From Methylobacterium sp. (GTDB lineage Bacteria > Pseudomonadota > Alphaproteobacteria > Rhizobiales > Beijerinckiaceae), in contig JAJKJG010000205.1 of assembly GCA_021154065.1 (NCBI GenBank), positions 1 to 13,265 of the forward strand: a stretch of 13,265 bases of DNA. The letters are read 5' to 3'. Below the pieces are notes generated by a model. It was not told the origin of the DNA, ran no database searches, and worked only from the letters and a program-made list of their open reading frames with translations. This document shows, one piece after another, positions 6,522-13,265 of the stretch. Numbering within the stretch: the first letter of the stretch is position 1; every line of letters starts with the position of its first letter. A program made the translations under genes and the position numbers.

Positions 6522-7762
6522 CTCGCGACGGCCTTCCGGCCGCCCTCGAGCAGGCTGATGTAGACATCGAGCGTGTCCTCCACCATCCGCTCGAGCGAGA
6601 AATGCCGCTCGACGTGAAGGCGAGCCCGGGTCGCCATCGCCTCACGGGCGCTCGCGCCCATCGTCAGCGCGGTCGAAAGCGCCTCGGCGAGGGCGCCGGC
6701 GTCGCCCGGCGGCACCCGCCAGCCGGTCCGCTCCTGCGGCGCCACCTCCGGCGGCGTCAGCACGGTCTCGGGGACGGCGCCGAGGTCGCTGACGACGACC
6801 GGCGCGCCCATCGCTTGCGCCTCGACGGCCGCGCGGCCGAAGGCCTCGGGCTCGGTCGAGGGCACGGTCACGACCGAGGCGGCGAGAAAGGCGGCCGGCA
6901 TGTCGGTGCAATGGCCGACACGGCGCACGATGTCCTTGAGACCCTTCGTCTCGATCGCCTTGTCGAGGTCGCGCACATAGCCGTCGCGGCCCTGCGGGTC
7001 GCCGGCGAGCACGAAGACGACATCGGCGAGCCCCGCCGCCTTGAGCTTCGCGGCGGCGTCGATCAGGACCCGCTGGCCCTTCCACCCGGTGAGGCGGGCG
7101 GCGAGCAGCACGATGCGCTCGTGCGGAGCCACGCCCCACGCCTTGCGCAGCGCCTCGACCCGGTCGTGCTCGACCGCGGAGGGCGAATACCGGGCGAAAT
7201 CCGTGCCCCGGTGGATGACGCGAACGCGCTCCCTTGCCGTCGGATAAAGCGAGCGCACGAGACCCGCCGTATAATGGGAGTTCGCGATGACGGCATCGCC
7301 GCGGGCCATGACCGAGTTGTAGAGGATCTTGACCGAGGAGCGTCCGGCGTAGCTGCCGTGGTAGGTCGTCACGAAGGGCAGGTTCAGCGCCCGCGCGGCG
7401 CCGTGCGCGACCCAGGCCGGGGCGCGCGAGCGGGCGTGGAGGAGAGCGACGCCCTCGTCGAGGCAGAGCTTGGCGAGGCGGCGCACGTTCAAGAGCATCG
7501 CCAGCGGGTTCTTGGTCCCGGCCGGGAACGGCGCCCAGATGCCGCCCTTCGCCTGCAGCTCGCCGACGAGCCGGCCGCCCTCGGTCGCGACGAGCGCCCG
7601 TGCCCCCGCCCGCGACAGCGCGGCCGCGATGTCGACAGCGGTGCGCTCGGCGCCGCCGGCCTCGAGCTCCGGGATGATCTGGAGGATCGTGCGGCCGCTC
7701 AACGGGTGGATCTTGGTCAGCGGAAAACTTGCGCCGCCGGTCGGTCGCGCCGCCATATTCAC
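6518..7762 (-). CDS. Glycosyltransferase family 4 protein
   Basis: A GT-B fold retaining glycosyltransferase of the GT4 type, which transfers a sugar from a nucleotide-sugar donor to a glycan, lipid or other acceptor, commonly in envelope or exopolysaccharide synthesis. The 414-residue protein has an N-terminal acceptor domain with the glycine-rich turn LEAGGAERT (33-41), HARSRAPAW (109-117), TYHGSY (133-138) and NSHYTA (161-166). Its C-terminal donor domain has the AARLTGWKGQ segment (221-230; R223 and K228 are the usual phosphate contacts) and the EX7E signature at E306 and E314 in EPEAFGRAAVEAQAMG. No signal peptide or membrane span is seen, so it is probably a cytoplasmic, peripherally bound enzyme. 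GTG at 7762 (GTG AAT ATG) is favoured over the ATG six bases on because GAAGG lies 11 bases before it. Acceptor and donor are unknown; no other glycan gene lies nearby. Confidence 0.92.
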   Translation of the reverse strand: MNMAARPTGGASFPLTKIHPLSGRTILQIIPELEAGGAERTAVDIAAALSRAGARALVATEGGRLVGELQAKGGIWAPFPAGTKNPLAMLLNVRRLAKLCLDEGVALLHARSRAPAWVAHGAARALNLPFVTTYHGSYAGRSSVKILYNSVMARGDAVIANSHYTAGLVRSLYPTARERVRVIHRGTDFARYSPSAVEHDRVEALRKAWGVAPHERIVLLAARLTGWKGQRVLIDAAAKLKAAGLADVVFVLAGDPQGRDGYVRDLDKAIETKGLKDIVRRVGHCTDMPAAFLAASVVTVPSTEPEAFGRAAVEAQAMGAPVVVSDLGAVPETVLTPPEVAPQERTGWRVPPGDAGALAEALSTALTMGASAREAMATRARLHVERHFSLERMVEDTLDVYISLLEGGRKAVAS

Positions 7763-7835
7763 GAGTATAGGGACCTTCTCGACCGAATCATGACCTCAAG
7801 GGTCCGGCTCGGGCGGTTTACGATCGGTTAACCAA

Positions 7836-8645
7836 ATGCGGCATTTTCTCGATCTCGGCTCCGGCGCCGATGCCCGGCGCATCGCCGTCCTCGCCCGCCC
7901 GGGCAAAGGCGCCGCTGCCGGCCCGCCGGTGGTCTGGCTCGGCGGCTTCCGTTCCGACATGCGCTCGACCAAGGCCGAGGCGCTCGATGCCTGGGCCGAT
8001 GCGAACGGGCGCGCCTTCGTGCGCTTCGACTACTCCGGCCACGGCGAGTCGACGGGTGCATTCGAGGAAAGCACCATCTCGCGCTGGCTCGAGGACACGC
8101 TCGCCGTGCTCGTCGCCTTCGCCGCCGCGCCGGCGATCCTCGTCGGATCGTCGATGGGCGGCTGGCTTGCGCTCCTTGCCGCGCGCGACCTCATGCGCCG
8201 CGATCCGGCTCGCGCGCCGGCCGGCCTCGTCCTGATCGCGCCGGCGACGGACTTCACCGAGCGGCTGATGTGGGACCAGTTCCCCGAGGACATCCGTCGC
8301 ACGATCGAAACGGCGGGCCTCTATCTCCGGCCGTCGCTCTATTCCGACGAGCCCTACCCGATCACCCGCCGGCTGATCGAGGACGGACGGCAGCACCTTC
8401 TCCTCGGCGAGACGATCCGAACCGGCTGCCCGGTCCACATCCTGCAAGGCATGCGGGACCCCGACGTGCCGTGGCGCCATGCGCTCGAGCTCGTCGAGCA
8501 TCTGCCGGGCGACAGCGTCTCGCTGACGCTCATCAAGGACGGGGACCACCGGCTGTCGCGGCACGAGGACATCGAGCGGCTGATCGCGGCGGTCGAGGGC
8601 GTGGTGCCGCACCGCGAGCCGGAGCGGCAGCCGAAGCTGCTTTAA
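7836..8645 (+). CDS. Alpha/beta hydrolase, ABHD10-like
   Basis: A 269-residue serine hydrolase. It resembles the family that includes human ABHD10 (a thioesterase/acyl-glucuronide esterase) and its alphaproteobacterial relatives, with the typical WLGGFRSDMRSTKAEALDAW (34-53) and FDYSGHGES (64-72) segments. The nucleophile elbow is GSSMG (104-108), making S106 the nucleophile. The acid is probably D208 or D210 in GMRDPDVPW, and the histidine H238 in DGDHRLS. No signal peptide is seen, so it is probably cytoplasmic. No good Shine-Dalgarno precedes the ATG, so the start is less certain than the frame. It diverges from the glycosyltransferase gene across 73 bases, and its TAA stop overlaps the stop of the opposing DUF1150 gene. 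The substrate is unknown. Confidence 0.9.
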   Translation: MRHFLDLGSGADARRIAVLARPGKGAAAGPPVVWLGGFRSDMRSTKAEALDAWADANGRAFVRFDYSGHGESTGAFEESTISRWLEDTLAVLVAFAAAPAILVGSSMGGWLALLAARDLMRRDPARAPAGLVLIAPATDFTERLMWDQFPEDIRRTIETAGLYLRPSLYSDEPYPITRRLIEDGRQHLLLGETIRTGCPVHILQGMRDPDVPWRHALELVEHLPGDSVSLTLIKDGDHRLSRHEDIERLIAAVEGVVPHREPERQPKLL

Positions 8646-8920
8646 TGGACGCTCACCGTGCGCAGGTCGTGCGCCCAGGCGTTCGCAAGCGCGGCATCGC
8701 GCGAATCGGTCAGCAGGATCGGCGTGCCGCTCGCCGACAGGAGCGCGAACAGCCTGAGCCCGGGCTGCATCTCGGGAGCCTGCGGGAACAGCGCGCGCAC
8801 CTCGTCGGACTGCATCGGCCGGACATAGGCGACCTGCCCCTCGCCGAGCGCCGCGAGGTCGGCCGCGTCGACGGCGACGGTCTTCACTTCGTTCTCGGTC
8901 TTCATCTCGGTCTTGGTCAT
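8642..8920 (-). CDS. DUF1150 family protein
   Basis: A 92-residue protein matching the alphaproteobacterial DUF1150 family by its central segment LGEGQVAYVRPM (25-36) and the LFALLSASGTPILLTDSR region (57-74) followed by AWAHDL near the end. The function of the family is not established; it commonly sits next to an Hsp20 gene, as here, 30 bases downstream of hsp20 and in the same direction. It is therefore probably co-transcribed on heat shock and might assist or tune the chaperone (inference). The start MTKTEMKTENE is supported by AAGGAG nine bases before the ATG. No membrane span or signal peptide is seen. Its stop shares a TTAA with the stop of the convergent hydrolase gene. Confidence 0.88.
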   Translation of the reverse strand: MTKTEMKTENEVKTVAVDAADLAALGEGQVAYVRPMQSDEVRALFPQAPEMQPGLRLFALLSASGTPILLTDSRDAALANAWAHDLRTVSVH

Positions 8921-8950
8921 GGCTCTCTCCTTGAGCAGAGCGGCTCGCGG

Positions 8951-9385
8951 TCAGATCTCGTCCCGCGAGGCGATGTCGATCTTCCGGACGATCCGCTCCG
9001 GCTCGGGACGGGCGAGATCGATCGACAGCAACCCATCCGACAGGTCGGCGCCCAGAACCTCCATGCCTTCGGCGAGCAGGAAGGCGCGCTGAAACTGCCG
9101 CGCCGCAATGCCGCGATGCAGGTACTGCCGCGCCTTGTCCTCGCTCTGGCGGCCGCGGATGACGAGCTGGCTCTCCTCGAGCGTGATCTCGAGCTGGTCC
9201 CGGGTAAACCCCGCGACCGCAAGCGTGATCCGCAGCCGTTCCGGCTCGCGCTCGGTGCGGGCGACGCGCTCGATATTGTAGGGAGGATAGCCGTCGCTCG
9301 CGGCTTTCGACACACGATCGAGCGCCTGCTCGATCTCGTCGAAGCCAAGGAGGAACGGGTGCCCGAACGGCGATTGACGCGACAT
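8951..9385 (-). CDS. Small heat-shock protein, Hsp20/alpha-crystallin family
   Basis: An ATP-independent holdase that forms oligomers and keeps unfolding cytoplasmic proteins soluble for refolding by DnaK/ClpB. The 144-residue product is of the IbpA-like rhizobial type. Residues 1-34 form the N-terminal arm (FGHPFLLGFDEIEQALDR), followed by an alpha-crystallin domain of about 35-130 with NIERV, ITLAVAGFTRDQLEITLEE, QYLHRGIAARQFQRAF (87-102) and LSDGLLSIDL (115-124). A C-terminal I-x-I oligomerisation motif is present as IDI (136-138). AAGGG eight bases before the ATG is the ribosome binding site. A close match to an RpoH promoter and a structured 5' leader lie upstream, so heat induction at the level of transcription is likely and thermometer control is possible. 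DUF1150 follows as the second gene of the unit. Confidence 0.96.
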   Translation of the reverse strand: MSRQSPFGHPFLLGFDEIEQALDRVSKAASDGYPPYNIERVARTEREPERLRITLAVAGFTRDQLEITLEESQLVIRGRQSEDKARQYLHRGIAARQFQRAFLLAEGMEVLGADLSDGLLSIDLARPEPERIVRKIDIASRDEI

Positions 9386-9461
9386 GGTCGAAGCCCTTGC
9401 AGGCGCTCCGCATCGTTTGGGCCCGCGGATGCGGCACCCGGCGCGACGGCACCCCGCCGCA
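9386..9461 (-). promoter_or_regulatory. Structured hsp20 5' leader, candidate RNA thermometer
   Basis: The predicted leader of about 75 bases folds on the minus strand into three hairpins: CGGCG/CGCCG (9459-9455 with 9443-9439), CCGCATC/GATGCGG (9434-9428 with 9414-9408), and a short GCCU-GCAA-GGGC hairpin (9404-9393) that pairs the GGG of the AAGGG ribosome binding site. Hsp20 genes of rhizobia often carry ROSE thermometers of similar size, with several hairpins and the last one hiding the ribosome binding site. I do not see the conserved ROSE anti-ribosome-binding-site sequence clearly, so class membership is uncertain. Confidence 0.4.
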
Positions 9462-9467
9462 ACGCGA

Positions 9468-9496
9468 ATATGGAGGCGCGTTCGGGCCCGATCAAG
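9468..9496 (-). promoter_or_regulatory. RpoH (sigma-32) promoter for hsp20
   Basis: Minus strand: CTTGAT (9496-9491), exactly 17 bases, then CCATAT (9473-9468). This is close to the alphaproteobacterial heat-shock pattern of CTTGA and CCATNT with 17-18 bases between, and it is placed to give a leader of about 75 bases for hsp20. The TGA inside the -35 box is the stop codon of the upstream histidine kinase gene. Confidence 0.75.
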
Positions 9497-11237
9497 AGCC
9501 GGCGGCGGCGCGGCGGGGCCGCTCCTCCGCCTCCTCGGCGGGGCCGGACGAGGCGCCGGCGAGCGGGAAATCGATCTTGACCGTCGAGCGTCCCTCCTCC
9601 GGCTTCTCGAGCACGCCGTCGATCTGCTGGATGAGCTTCGAGACGATGGTGAGGCCGAGCGCCCGCCGCGCGCCGCTCTCGGGTTTCATGCCGATGCCGT
9701 CGTCGCTGATGACGAGGATGCCGCGGTCGCCGCTCTGGCGCGCCTCGACCTTGATCGTACCGCCGCGCCCGGCCGGGAAGGCGTGCTTGAAGGCGTTGGT
9801 CAGAACTTCGACGGCGATGAAGGCGAGCGGCACCGCGGTGTCGAGCGGAACCCGCATGGCGTCGGCCTCGACGACCGTCCGGATGCCGCGCTCCTGCGCC
9901 CCGAAGGCGTCGGCGACCTCCTTCGACAAGCCGTCGAGATATTTGCGTAGGTCAATCGAGGCGAGGTCGGCCGAGCTATAGAGCAGTGTGTGGACGCGGG
10001 CCATCGCGCCGATGCGCCGGATCGCGCTCTCGAACGCGTCGCGCTGATCGGGCCCGAGGTCGCGCGAGCCGAGGCGCAGGAGGCTCTGCACGATCTGCAG
10101 GTTGTTCTTCACCCGATGATAGATCTCGCGCAGCAGCACCTCGCGCTCGGAGGACGCCTTGCGCTGCTCGGCGAGCGCCTCCTGGGTCGTGGCGAGGAGG
10201 CGGGCATCGAGATCGCTCAGCGCCCGCGAGGCCGCGAGCCGCTCGGCGCTCACCCGGCGCTCCATGACGTTGTAGAACAGGAACACGGCAAGGATCACCG
10301 CGAGCGTCAGGGCGAGGCTCGCGGTCGCGATCGTCGCCAGCGTCGAGCGCTGCGCGAGACGATCGAATTGCTGGCGGTCGGTCGCGACGACGAACAGCCA
10401 GCCCGTCGTCGGCGAGCGCCGGAAGGCGGTGAACACGTCCTGCGACGACACCTCCGGCGCGGCGAAGAGGCCACCGGGCCGGCCTGCCGTCGACCGGCGC
10501 AGCTCCGGGTTCGCTTGCCTCGTGACGAACTCGTCGGGGGCGCGCGAGCGGGCGAGGATGCGGTCGCTCTCGTCGACGACGACGGTCAGGACGCGCGGAT
10601 CGTCGGCCTGCTCGCCGAGGATCGTCTGGATCGTCGCGGCTCTCGCCCCCGCGACGAGCACATAGCGCGCGCCGCCGTCGCGGATCACCGGCACGTAGAG
10701 GAAGATCGCGTGATCCGAGAACAGGCCGTTGGCTTCCGGCAGCCGTGTCCGGACCGCCGGCCGGCGCGCCGCCGCGACCGCCTTCACGTCGTCCGGCGCC
10801 GTCGCGTCGGCAGGGTCGGTCCCGACCGGGCGGAGCGTGTTGACGACCTCCTTGCCGGTCTCACCGTCGACGAGCCTGATGACCGCCCATTGCGGCATCG
10901 CGGCGATCATGCGCGCGGCCTCGCGATGGAACTCGGGCAGGTTCGGCTCGTCGAGGCTCGGCAGCGCGGCGATCGCCTGAAGGACGGTGATCTCCTGCTG
11001 GATCTCGGCCTCGACCCGCTGCGACAGCGCCGTCGCCCGTCCCTCGAGGTATTCCTCGAGATCGCGCTGCGTCTTCGTGAACTCCTGCCGGATCCAGATG
11101 CCGGCGAGCAGGATCAACGGAACGAGCAGCGCCAGCACGGCGGCCGCGATGTAATAGACGGCGCGAAGGCCGGAGCGGTCCGCGGTCTCGCCGGGCCCTG
11201 GGCCTACGCTCGTCCCGCCTGTCCGCTCGTCCGGCAT
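9492..11237 (-). CDS. Membrane sensor histidine kinase, HisKA_2 type
   Basis: A 581-residue two-component sensor kinase. Hydrophobic segments near 27-49 and 301-324 are membrane spans, so residues of about 50-300 form a periplasmic sensor region of the double-Cache-like kind (coiled start EYLEGRATALSQRVEAEI, then MPQWAVIRLVD). Residues 325-370 are a coiled cytoplasmic linker. The HisKA_2 dimerisation and phosphoacceptor segment is LLREIYHRVKNNLQIVQSLL with H374. The ATPase domain shows the N box EVLTNAFKHAF (N481), the G1 box DDGIG (512-516) and ALGLTIV (526-532), followed by a low-complexity tail. Kinases of this type in Alphaproteobacteria often feed PhyR-type or single-domain regulators; no response regulator is next to it, so it is an orphan here. 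The ATG at 11237 has GGTGAG just upstream. An EcfG-like promoter candidate lies about 107-131 bases upstream of the start. Confidence 0.93.
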   Translation of the reverse strand: MPDERTGGTSVGPGPGETADRSGLRAVYYIAAAVLALLVPLILLAGIWIRQEFTKTQRDLEEYLEGRATALSQRVEAEIQQEITVLQAIAALPSLDEPNLPEFHREAARMIAAMPQWAVIRLVDGETGKEVVNTLRPVGTDPADATAPDDVKAVAAARRPAVRTRLPEANGLFSDHAIFLYVPVIRDGGARYVLVAGARAATIQTILGEQADDPRVLTVVVDESDRILARSRAPDEFVTRQANPELRRSTAGRPGGLFAAPEVSSQDVFTAFRRSPTTGWLFVVATDRQQFDRLAQRSTLATIATASLALTLAVILAVFLFYNVMERRVSAERLAASRALSDLDARLLATTQEALAEQRKASSEREVLLREIYHRVKNNLQIVQSLLRLGSRDLGPDQRDAFESAIRRIGAMARVHTLLYSSADLASIDLRKYLDGLSKEVADAFGAQERGIRTVVEADAMRVPLDTAVPLAFIAVEVLTNAFKHAFPAGRGGTIKVEARQSGDRGILVISDDGIGMKPESGARRALGLTIVSKLIQQIDGVLEKPEEGRSTVKIDFPLAGASSGPAEEAEERPRRAAAGS

Positions 11238-11501
11238 CGTCTCACCGCTCTACACACTCGATACAGCGAAGGCTACTCGCGGCGACGCCGGAGAGGCGTA
11301 GCGTCTGTTCATTCGCAGTCGCGGGAAAGACCCTCCTGGGCGCAACTCCGGCGCCGAACCGCGGTTCCGCACGGGGGGGCCGGCCGCTGCCGCGGCACGC
11401 ACGGCCGCAATATCGCCGCCCTTCACGGTTTCTTCAGCGGCGGCCCGAACGTTAAGAAGCCGTTGACGCGGCTGATTCGGTCGACGGCGGGGGAGCGGTC
11501 G
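11238..11501. other. Divergent intergenic region between kinase and permease genes
   Basis: A 264-base region feeding two divergent genes. Besides the EcfG-like candidate and the GAACCGCGGTTC palindrome, it contains a small hairpin ACGCC-GGAGA-GGCGT (11285-11299) in the kinase leader and a GC-rich run around 11370-11400. For the permease, TTGACG at 11463-11468 resembles a -35 box but has no matching -10, so its promoter is not identified. Confidence 0.5.
11344..11368 (-). promoter_or_regulatory. EcfG-like promoter candidate upstream of the histidine kinase
   Basis: Minus strand: GGAAC (11368-11364), 17 bases, then GTT (11346-11344), equivalently GGAAC-N16-AGTT. The general stress response sigma factor EcfG of Alphaproteobacteria recognises GGAAC-N16/17-CGTT. 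The GGAAC overlaps a perfect 12-base palindrome GAACCGCGGTTC (11356-11367), which could produce the match by chance or be an operator. The predicted leader to the kinase start is about 100 bases. Confidence 0.4.
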
Positions 11502-12878
11502 ATGTTCAAGGCTCCGGGCGGCGACTGGCGGCTTCTCGCGGACCGGCGCGTCGCGATCATGCTGGCGCTCGGCTTCTCGTCCGGGCTGCCGCTTCTGCTG
11601 GTGCTCGGCACCTTCTCGGCGCGGCTCGCCTTCTCCGACATCGACGTCAAGACGATCGGGCTGTTCAGCTATCTGGCGCTGCCCTACAGCCTGAAGTTCC
11701 TGTGGTCGCCGATCGTCGACCGGTACGATCTGCCGGTGCTCGCGCCGTGGCTCGGGCGGCGGCGGGCCTGGATGGTGCTGTCGCAGATCTGCGTCGCCGC
11801 GGCCCTGACGCTCATGGCCTTTGCCGAGCCCGGCCGTCATCTCGCGCTCCTCGGGCTTGGCGCGTTCCTCGTCGCCTTCTCGGCCGCGACCCAGGACGTC
11901 GTCATCGACGGCTGGCGCATCGACGCGGTCGGCACCGAGCAGCAGGGGATGATGGCCGCGACCTCCAATCTCGGCTATCGCATCGCCTTGATCACTGCCG
12001 GCGCCGGCGCGCTCGTTCTCGCGCACTGGGCCGGCTGGACGACCGCCTACCTGTCCATGGCGGCGCTGATGGGCGTCGGGGTTTTGGCCGCGCTCGCCGC
12101 GCCGGTGATCGACCGCGAAGCGCCGTCCGGCGAGGCCGAAAAGCCGGCCCTCGCGACGCCTGCGCCCGGCTGGTCGCGCGGGCGGGCGCTCCTCGACCCG
12201 ATCGCCGACCTCCACCGCCGCCTCGGGCCGCGCCTGTGGGCGATCCTGATCATGGTCGCGCTCTACCGGATGCCGGACTTCGTGTCGGGCGTGATGGCGA
12301 ACCCGCTCTACCGCGCCGTCGGCTACTCGCTGCCGGAGATCGCCGCAGTGACGAAGCTCTACGGCATCTGGGTCGGCATCTTCGCCTCGTTCGTCGCCGG
12401 CTGGTCGATCGCCCGGCTCGGCCTCTACCCGACCTTCGTGATCGGCGGCGCGCTCGCGGCGGGCGTGCATCTCAGCCTGTCGTGGCTCGCCTACGGCCCG
12501 CCCGAGCTGTGGCGGCTGACGATCGCGATCTCGATCGACAATTTCGGCGGCGGGTTTGCCGGCACGGCGCTCATTGCCTACATGTCGGGACTGACGGGCG
12601 CGGGCTTCGCGGCAAGCCAATACGCACTCCTCTCCTCGCTTTACGCGCTCCCGGGCAAGCTCATCGCCGGCAGCGCCGGCTTCCTCGTCGCCGCCTTCGC
12701 AGGCGTGGGAAGGCCGCCCTTAGAAGGGTTCCCAGCCTTTTTCGCGCTCACCGCCGCAATGGGCGTCCCCGTCGTGCTGCTCTGCCTGTTCTTCGGCCGG
12801 GCCGGAGCCGCCAAAGAGACAGCGCCACCCGAGCCTGAAGCTGTCCCGACGCCGGTCGGCGCGGCGAAGCCGGCCTGA
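11502..12878 (+). CDS. AmpG-like MFS permease
   Basis: A 458-residue inner-membrane transporter of the major facilitator superfamily, in the AmpG/PAT-like branch. AmpG imports GlcNAc-anhydro-muropeptides from the periplasm for cell-wall recycling and so influences ampC beta-lactamase induction. Family-like features are GFSSGLPLLLVLGTFSARLA (24-43, first helix), IGLFSYLALPYSLKFLWSPIVDR (52-74), the cytoplasmic loop LGRRRAW (84-90), and AATQDVVIDGWRIDAV, which closely parallels the AmpG TQDI-D-YR region. About 12 hydrophobic segments are present, with a hydrophilic central loop near 205-245 and a proline/alanine-rich tail. ATG 11502 is supported by GGAG six bases upstream; the frame is open far upstream, but that part lies antisense to the kinase gene. 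Substrate specificity within the branch is inferred, not shown. Confidence 0.88.
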   Translation: MFKAPGGDWRLLADRRVAIMLALGFSSGLPLLLVLGTFSARLAFSDIDVKTIGLFSYLALPYSLKFLWSPIVDRYDLPVLAPWLGRRRAWMVLSQICVAAALTLMAFAEPGRHLALLGLGAFLVAFSAATQDVVIDGWRIDAVGTEQQGMMAATSNLGYRIALITAGAGALVLAHWAGWTTAYLSMAALMGVGVLAALAAPVIDREAPSGEAEKPALATPAPGWSRGRALLDPIADLHRRLGPRLWAILIMVALYRMPDFVSGVMANPLYRAVGYSLPEIAAVTKLYGIWVGIFASFVAGWSIARLGLYPTFVIGGALAAGVHLSLSWLAYGPPELWRLTIAISIDNFGGGFAGTALIAYMSGLTGAGFAASQYALLSSLYALPGKLIAGSAGFLVAAFAGVGRPPLEGFPAFFALTAAMGVPVVLLCLFFGRAGAAKETAPPEPEAVPTPVGAAKPA

Positions 12879-13069
12879 CGATCTGAAAGACGCGCCAAAT
12901 CCCCCGGGCGTTCCCGGGCGAAGTCTTCGCACTGTCAAAGAGCAAGGGAGCGGGACGCCGGGGACCGGCTCACAATGTTTTAGGATGCCAGTCGCCTGGC
13001 GCCCCGCGCGGTTCTTTGTGCGGCTCGTTCGCCAAGCCGCCGTCCGGTCCGACACCGCTCGTCGGCGCC
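12879..13069. other. Non-coding stretch after the permease gene
   Basis: No believable gene is seen. It contains a hairpin CCCGGG-CGTT-CCCGGG (12903-12918) shortly after the permease stop, an adjacent small palindrome GCGAA-GTC-TTCGC, and a GCCAG-TCGC-CTGGC hairpin (12987-13000). None is followed by a T run, so no clear intrinsic terminator for the permease gene can be named; the first hairpin is the best candidate. Confidence 0.5.
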
Positions 13070-13238
13070 CCTTTAGGCAAGCGCCTATGCAGCCCCACTG
13101 CGCCCGGCTCGTAGTGGCCGGGAGGCGGCGTGATCGAGACGGTCGGCGCACTTAGGCCGCGCGGACCGTCAAGCGTCGAAGCGGACGCCCGAGCCATGGA
13201 CCACCGAGCCCACGTCGCGGGACCGCCTCCCCTCCGCC
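13070..13238 (-). repeat. Right copy of the dispersed repeat (inverted relative to 24-169)
   Basis: On the minus strand this copy starts with the 23-base block identical to 24-46 (13238-13216). Similarity fades to about 13169; then comes the identical 23-base stem-loop block (13122-13100; CCCGGC, loop CACTACGA, GCCGGG), then CATAGG and TAAAGG (13089-13070). The distance between blocks 1 and 2 is 12 bases longer than in the left copy. The first block reads in the same frame in both copies without indels (23 codons, roughly 78 percent base identity by my count), but differences fall mostly in codon positions one and two, which argues against a conserved protein. Confidence 0.7.
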
Positions 13239-13265
13239 AACCGGTTCCGGTGATCACGGCGGCTC

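Noticed and set aside
9990..11501. Upstream extension of the permease frame across the whole kinase gene
   Set aside because: The part before 11502 is antisense to the histidine kinase and has no protein-like character; the ribosome binding site and MFS N-terminus place the real start at ATG 11502.
12903..12918. CCCGGG-CGTT-CCCGGG as terminator of the permease gene
   Set aside because: The stem is strong but no T run follows on the plus strand, so intrinsic termination is not supported.
12970..13257. 95-codon minus-strand frame from a GTG, ending APGDWHPKTL
   Set aside because: It lies over the dispersed repeat, is rich in Gly/Pro/Arg, lacks a clear ribosome binding site within view, and the matching frame in the left repeat copy is not maintained. 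Base changes between copies are not concentrated in third positions. A remnant gene cannot be fully excluded.
1..13265. Insertion sequence, phage, CRISPR, tRNA or rRNA genes
   Set aside because: No transposase-like or phage-like protein, no regularly spaced direct repeats of CRISPR type and no cloverleaf or rRNA sequence was recognised on either strand; the edge repeats lack any coding capacity typical of mobile elements.

Overview
The window is very GC-rich and reads as chromosomal DNA of an alphaproteobacterium, most probably order Hyphomicrobiales (Rhizobiales). The grounds are an infC-rpmI-rplT-pheS-pheT translation cluster, an Hsp20 gene paired with a DUF1150 gene, a HisKA_2-type membrane sensor kinase, and alphaproteobacterial-looking heat-shock and EcfG-like promoter sequences. 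No plasmid, phage, transposase or CRISPR feature was seen. The genus cannot be fixed by eye.

Layout. Positions 1-476 are non-coding and hold one copy of a dispersed repeat plus hairpins and terminator-like structures. Positions 477-6396 (minus strand) carry the translation cluster in transcription order infC (IF-3), a class II aldolase/adducin gene, rpmI (L35), rplT (L20), pheS and pheT. The aldolase gene is a metabolic intruder. It is cut off from infC by a strong intrinsic terminator and followed by a second terminator-like hairpin in front of rpmI, so the cluster probably works as separate units: infC, the aldolase, and rpmI-rplT-pheS-pheT. The rpmI leader contains two mutually exclusive hairpins, one reaching into the Shine-Dalgarno sequence, as expected for L20-type feedback. 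infC very probably starts at AUU, the classical IF-3 autoregulation signal. A two-hairpin palindromic REP-like unit fills the pheS-pheT gap.

Positions 6518-7762 (minus) encode a family 4 glycosyltransferase whose stop codon overlaps a candidate infC promoter. Divergent from it, at 7836-8645 (plus), is an ABHD10-like alpha/beta hydrolase that overlaps by four bases, tail to tail, the DUF1150 gene (8642-8920, minus). Upstream of DUF1150 lies hsp20 (8951-9385, minus), with a close match to an RpoH (sigma-32) promoter whose -35 box contains the stop codon of the next gene, a HisKA_2 sensor histidine kinase (9492-11237, minus). The kinase has an EcfG-like promoter candidate upstream. Divergent from it is an AmpG-like MFS permease (11502-12878, plus). 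Positions 12879-13265 are non-coding and hold the second, inverted copy of the repeat seen at the left end.

Functionally the left half is protein-synthesis housekeeping with several RNA-level control points. The right half is stress and envelope related: a small heat-shock chaperone, a sensor kinase and a probable muropeptide permease. No wholly new multi-gene system is evident. The most notable material is regulatory RNA and promoter architecture, and the diverged inverted repeat with a conserved stem-loop at both edges.
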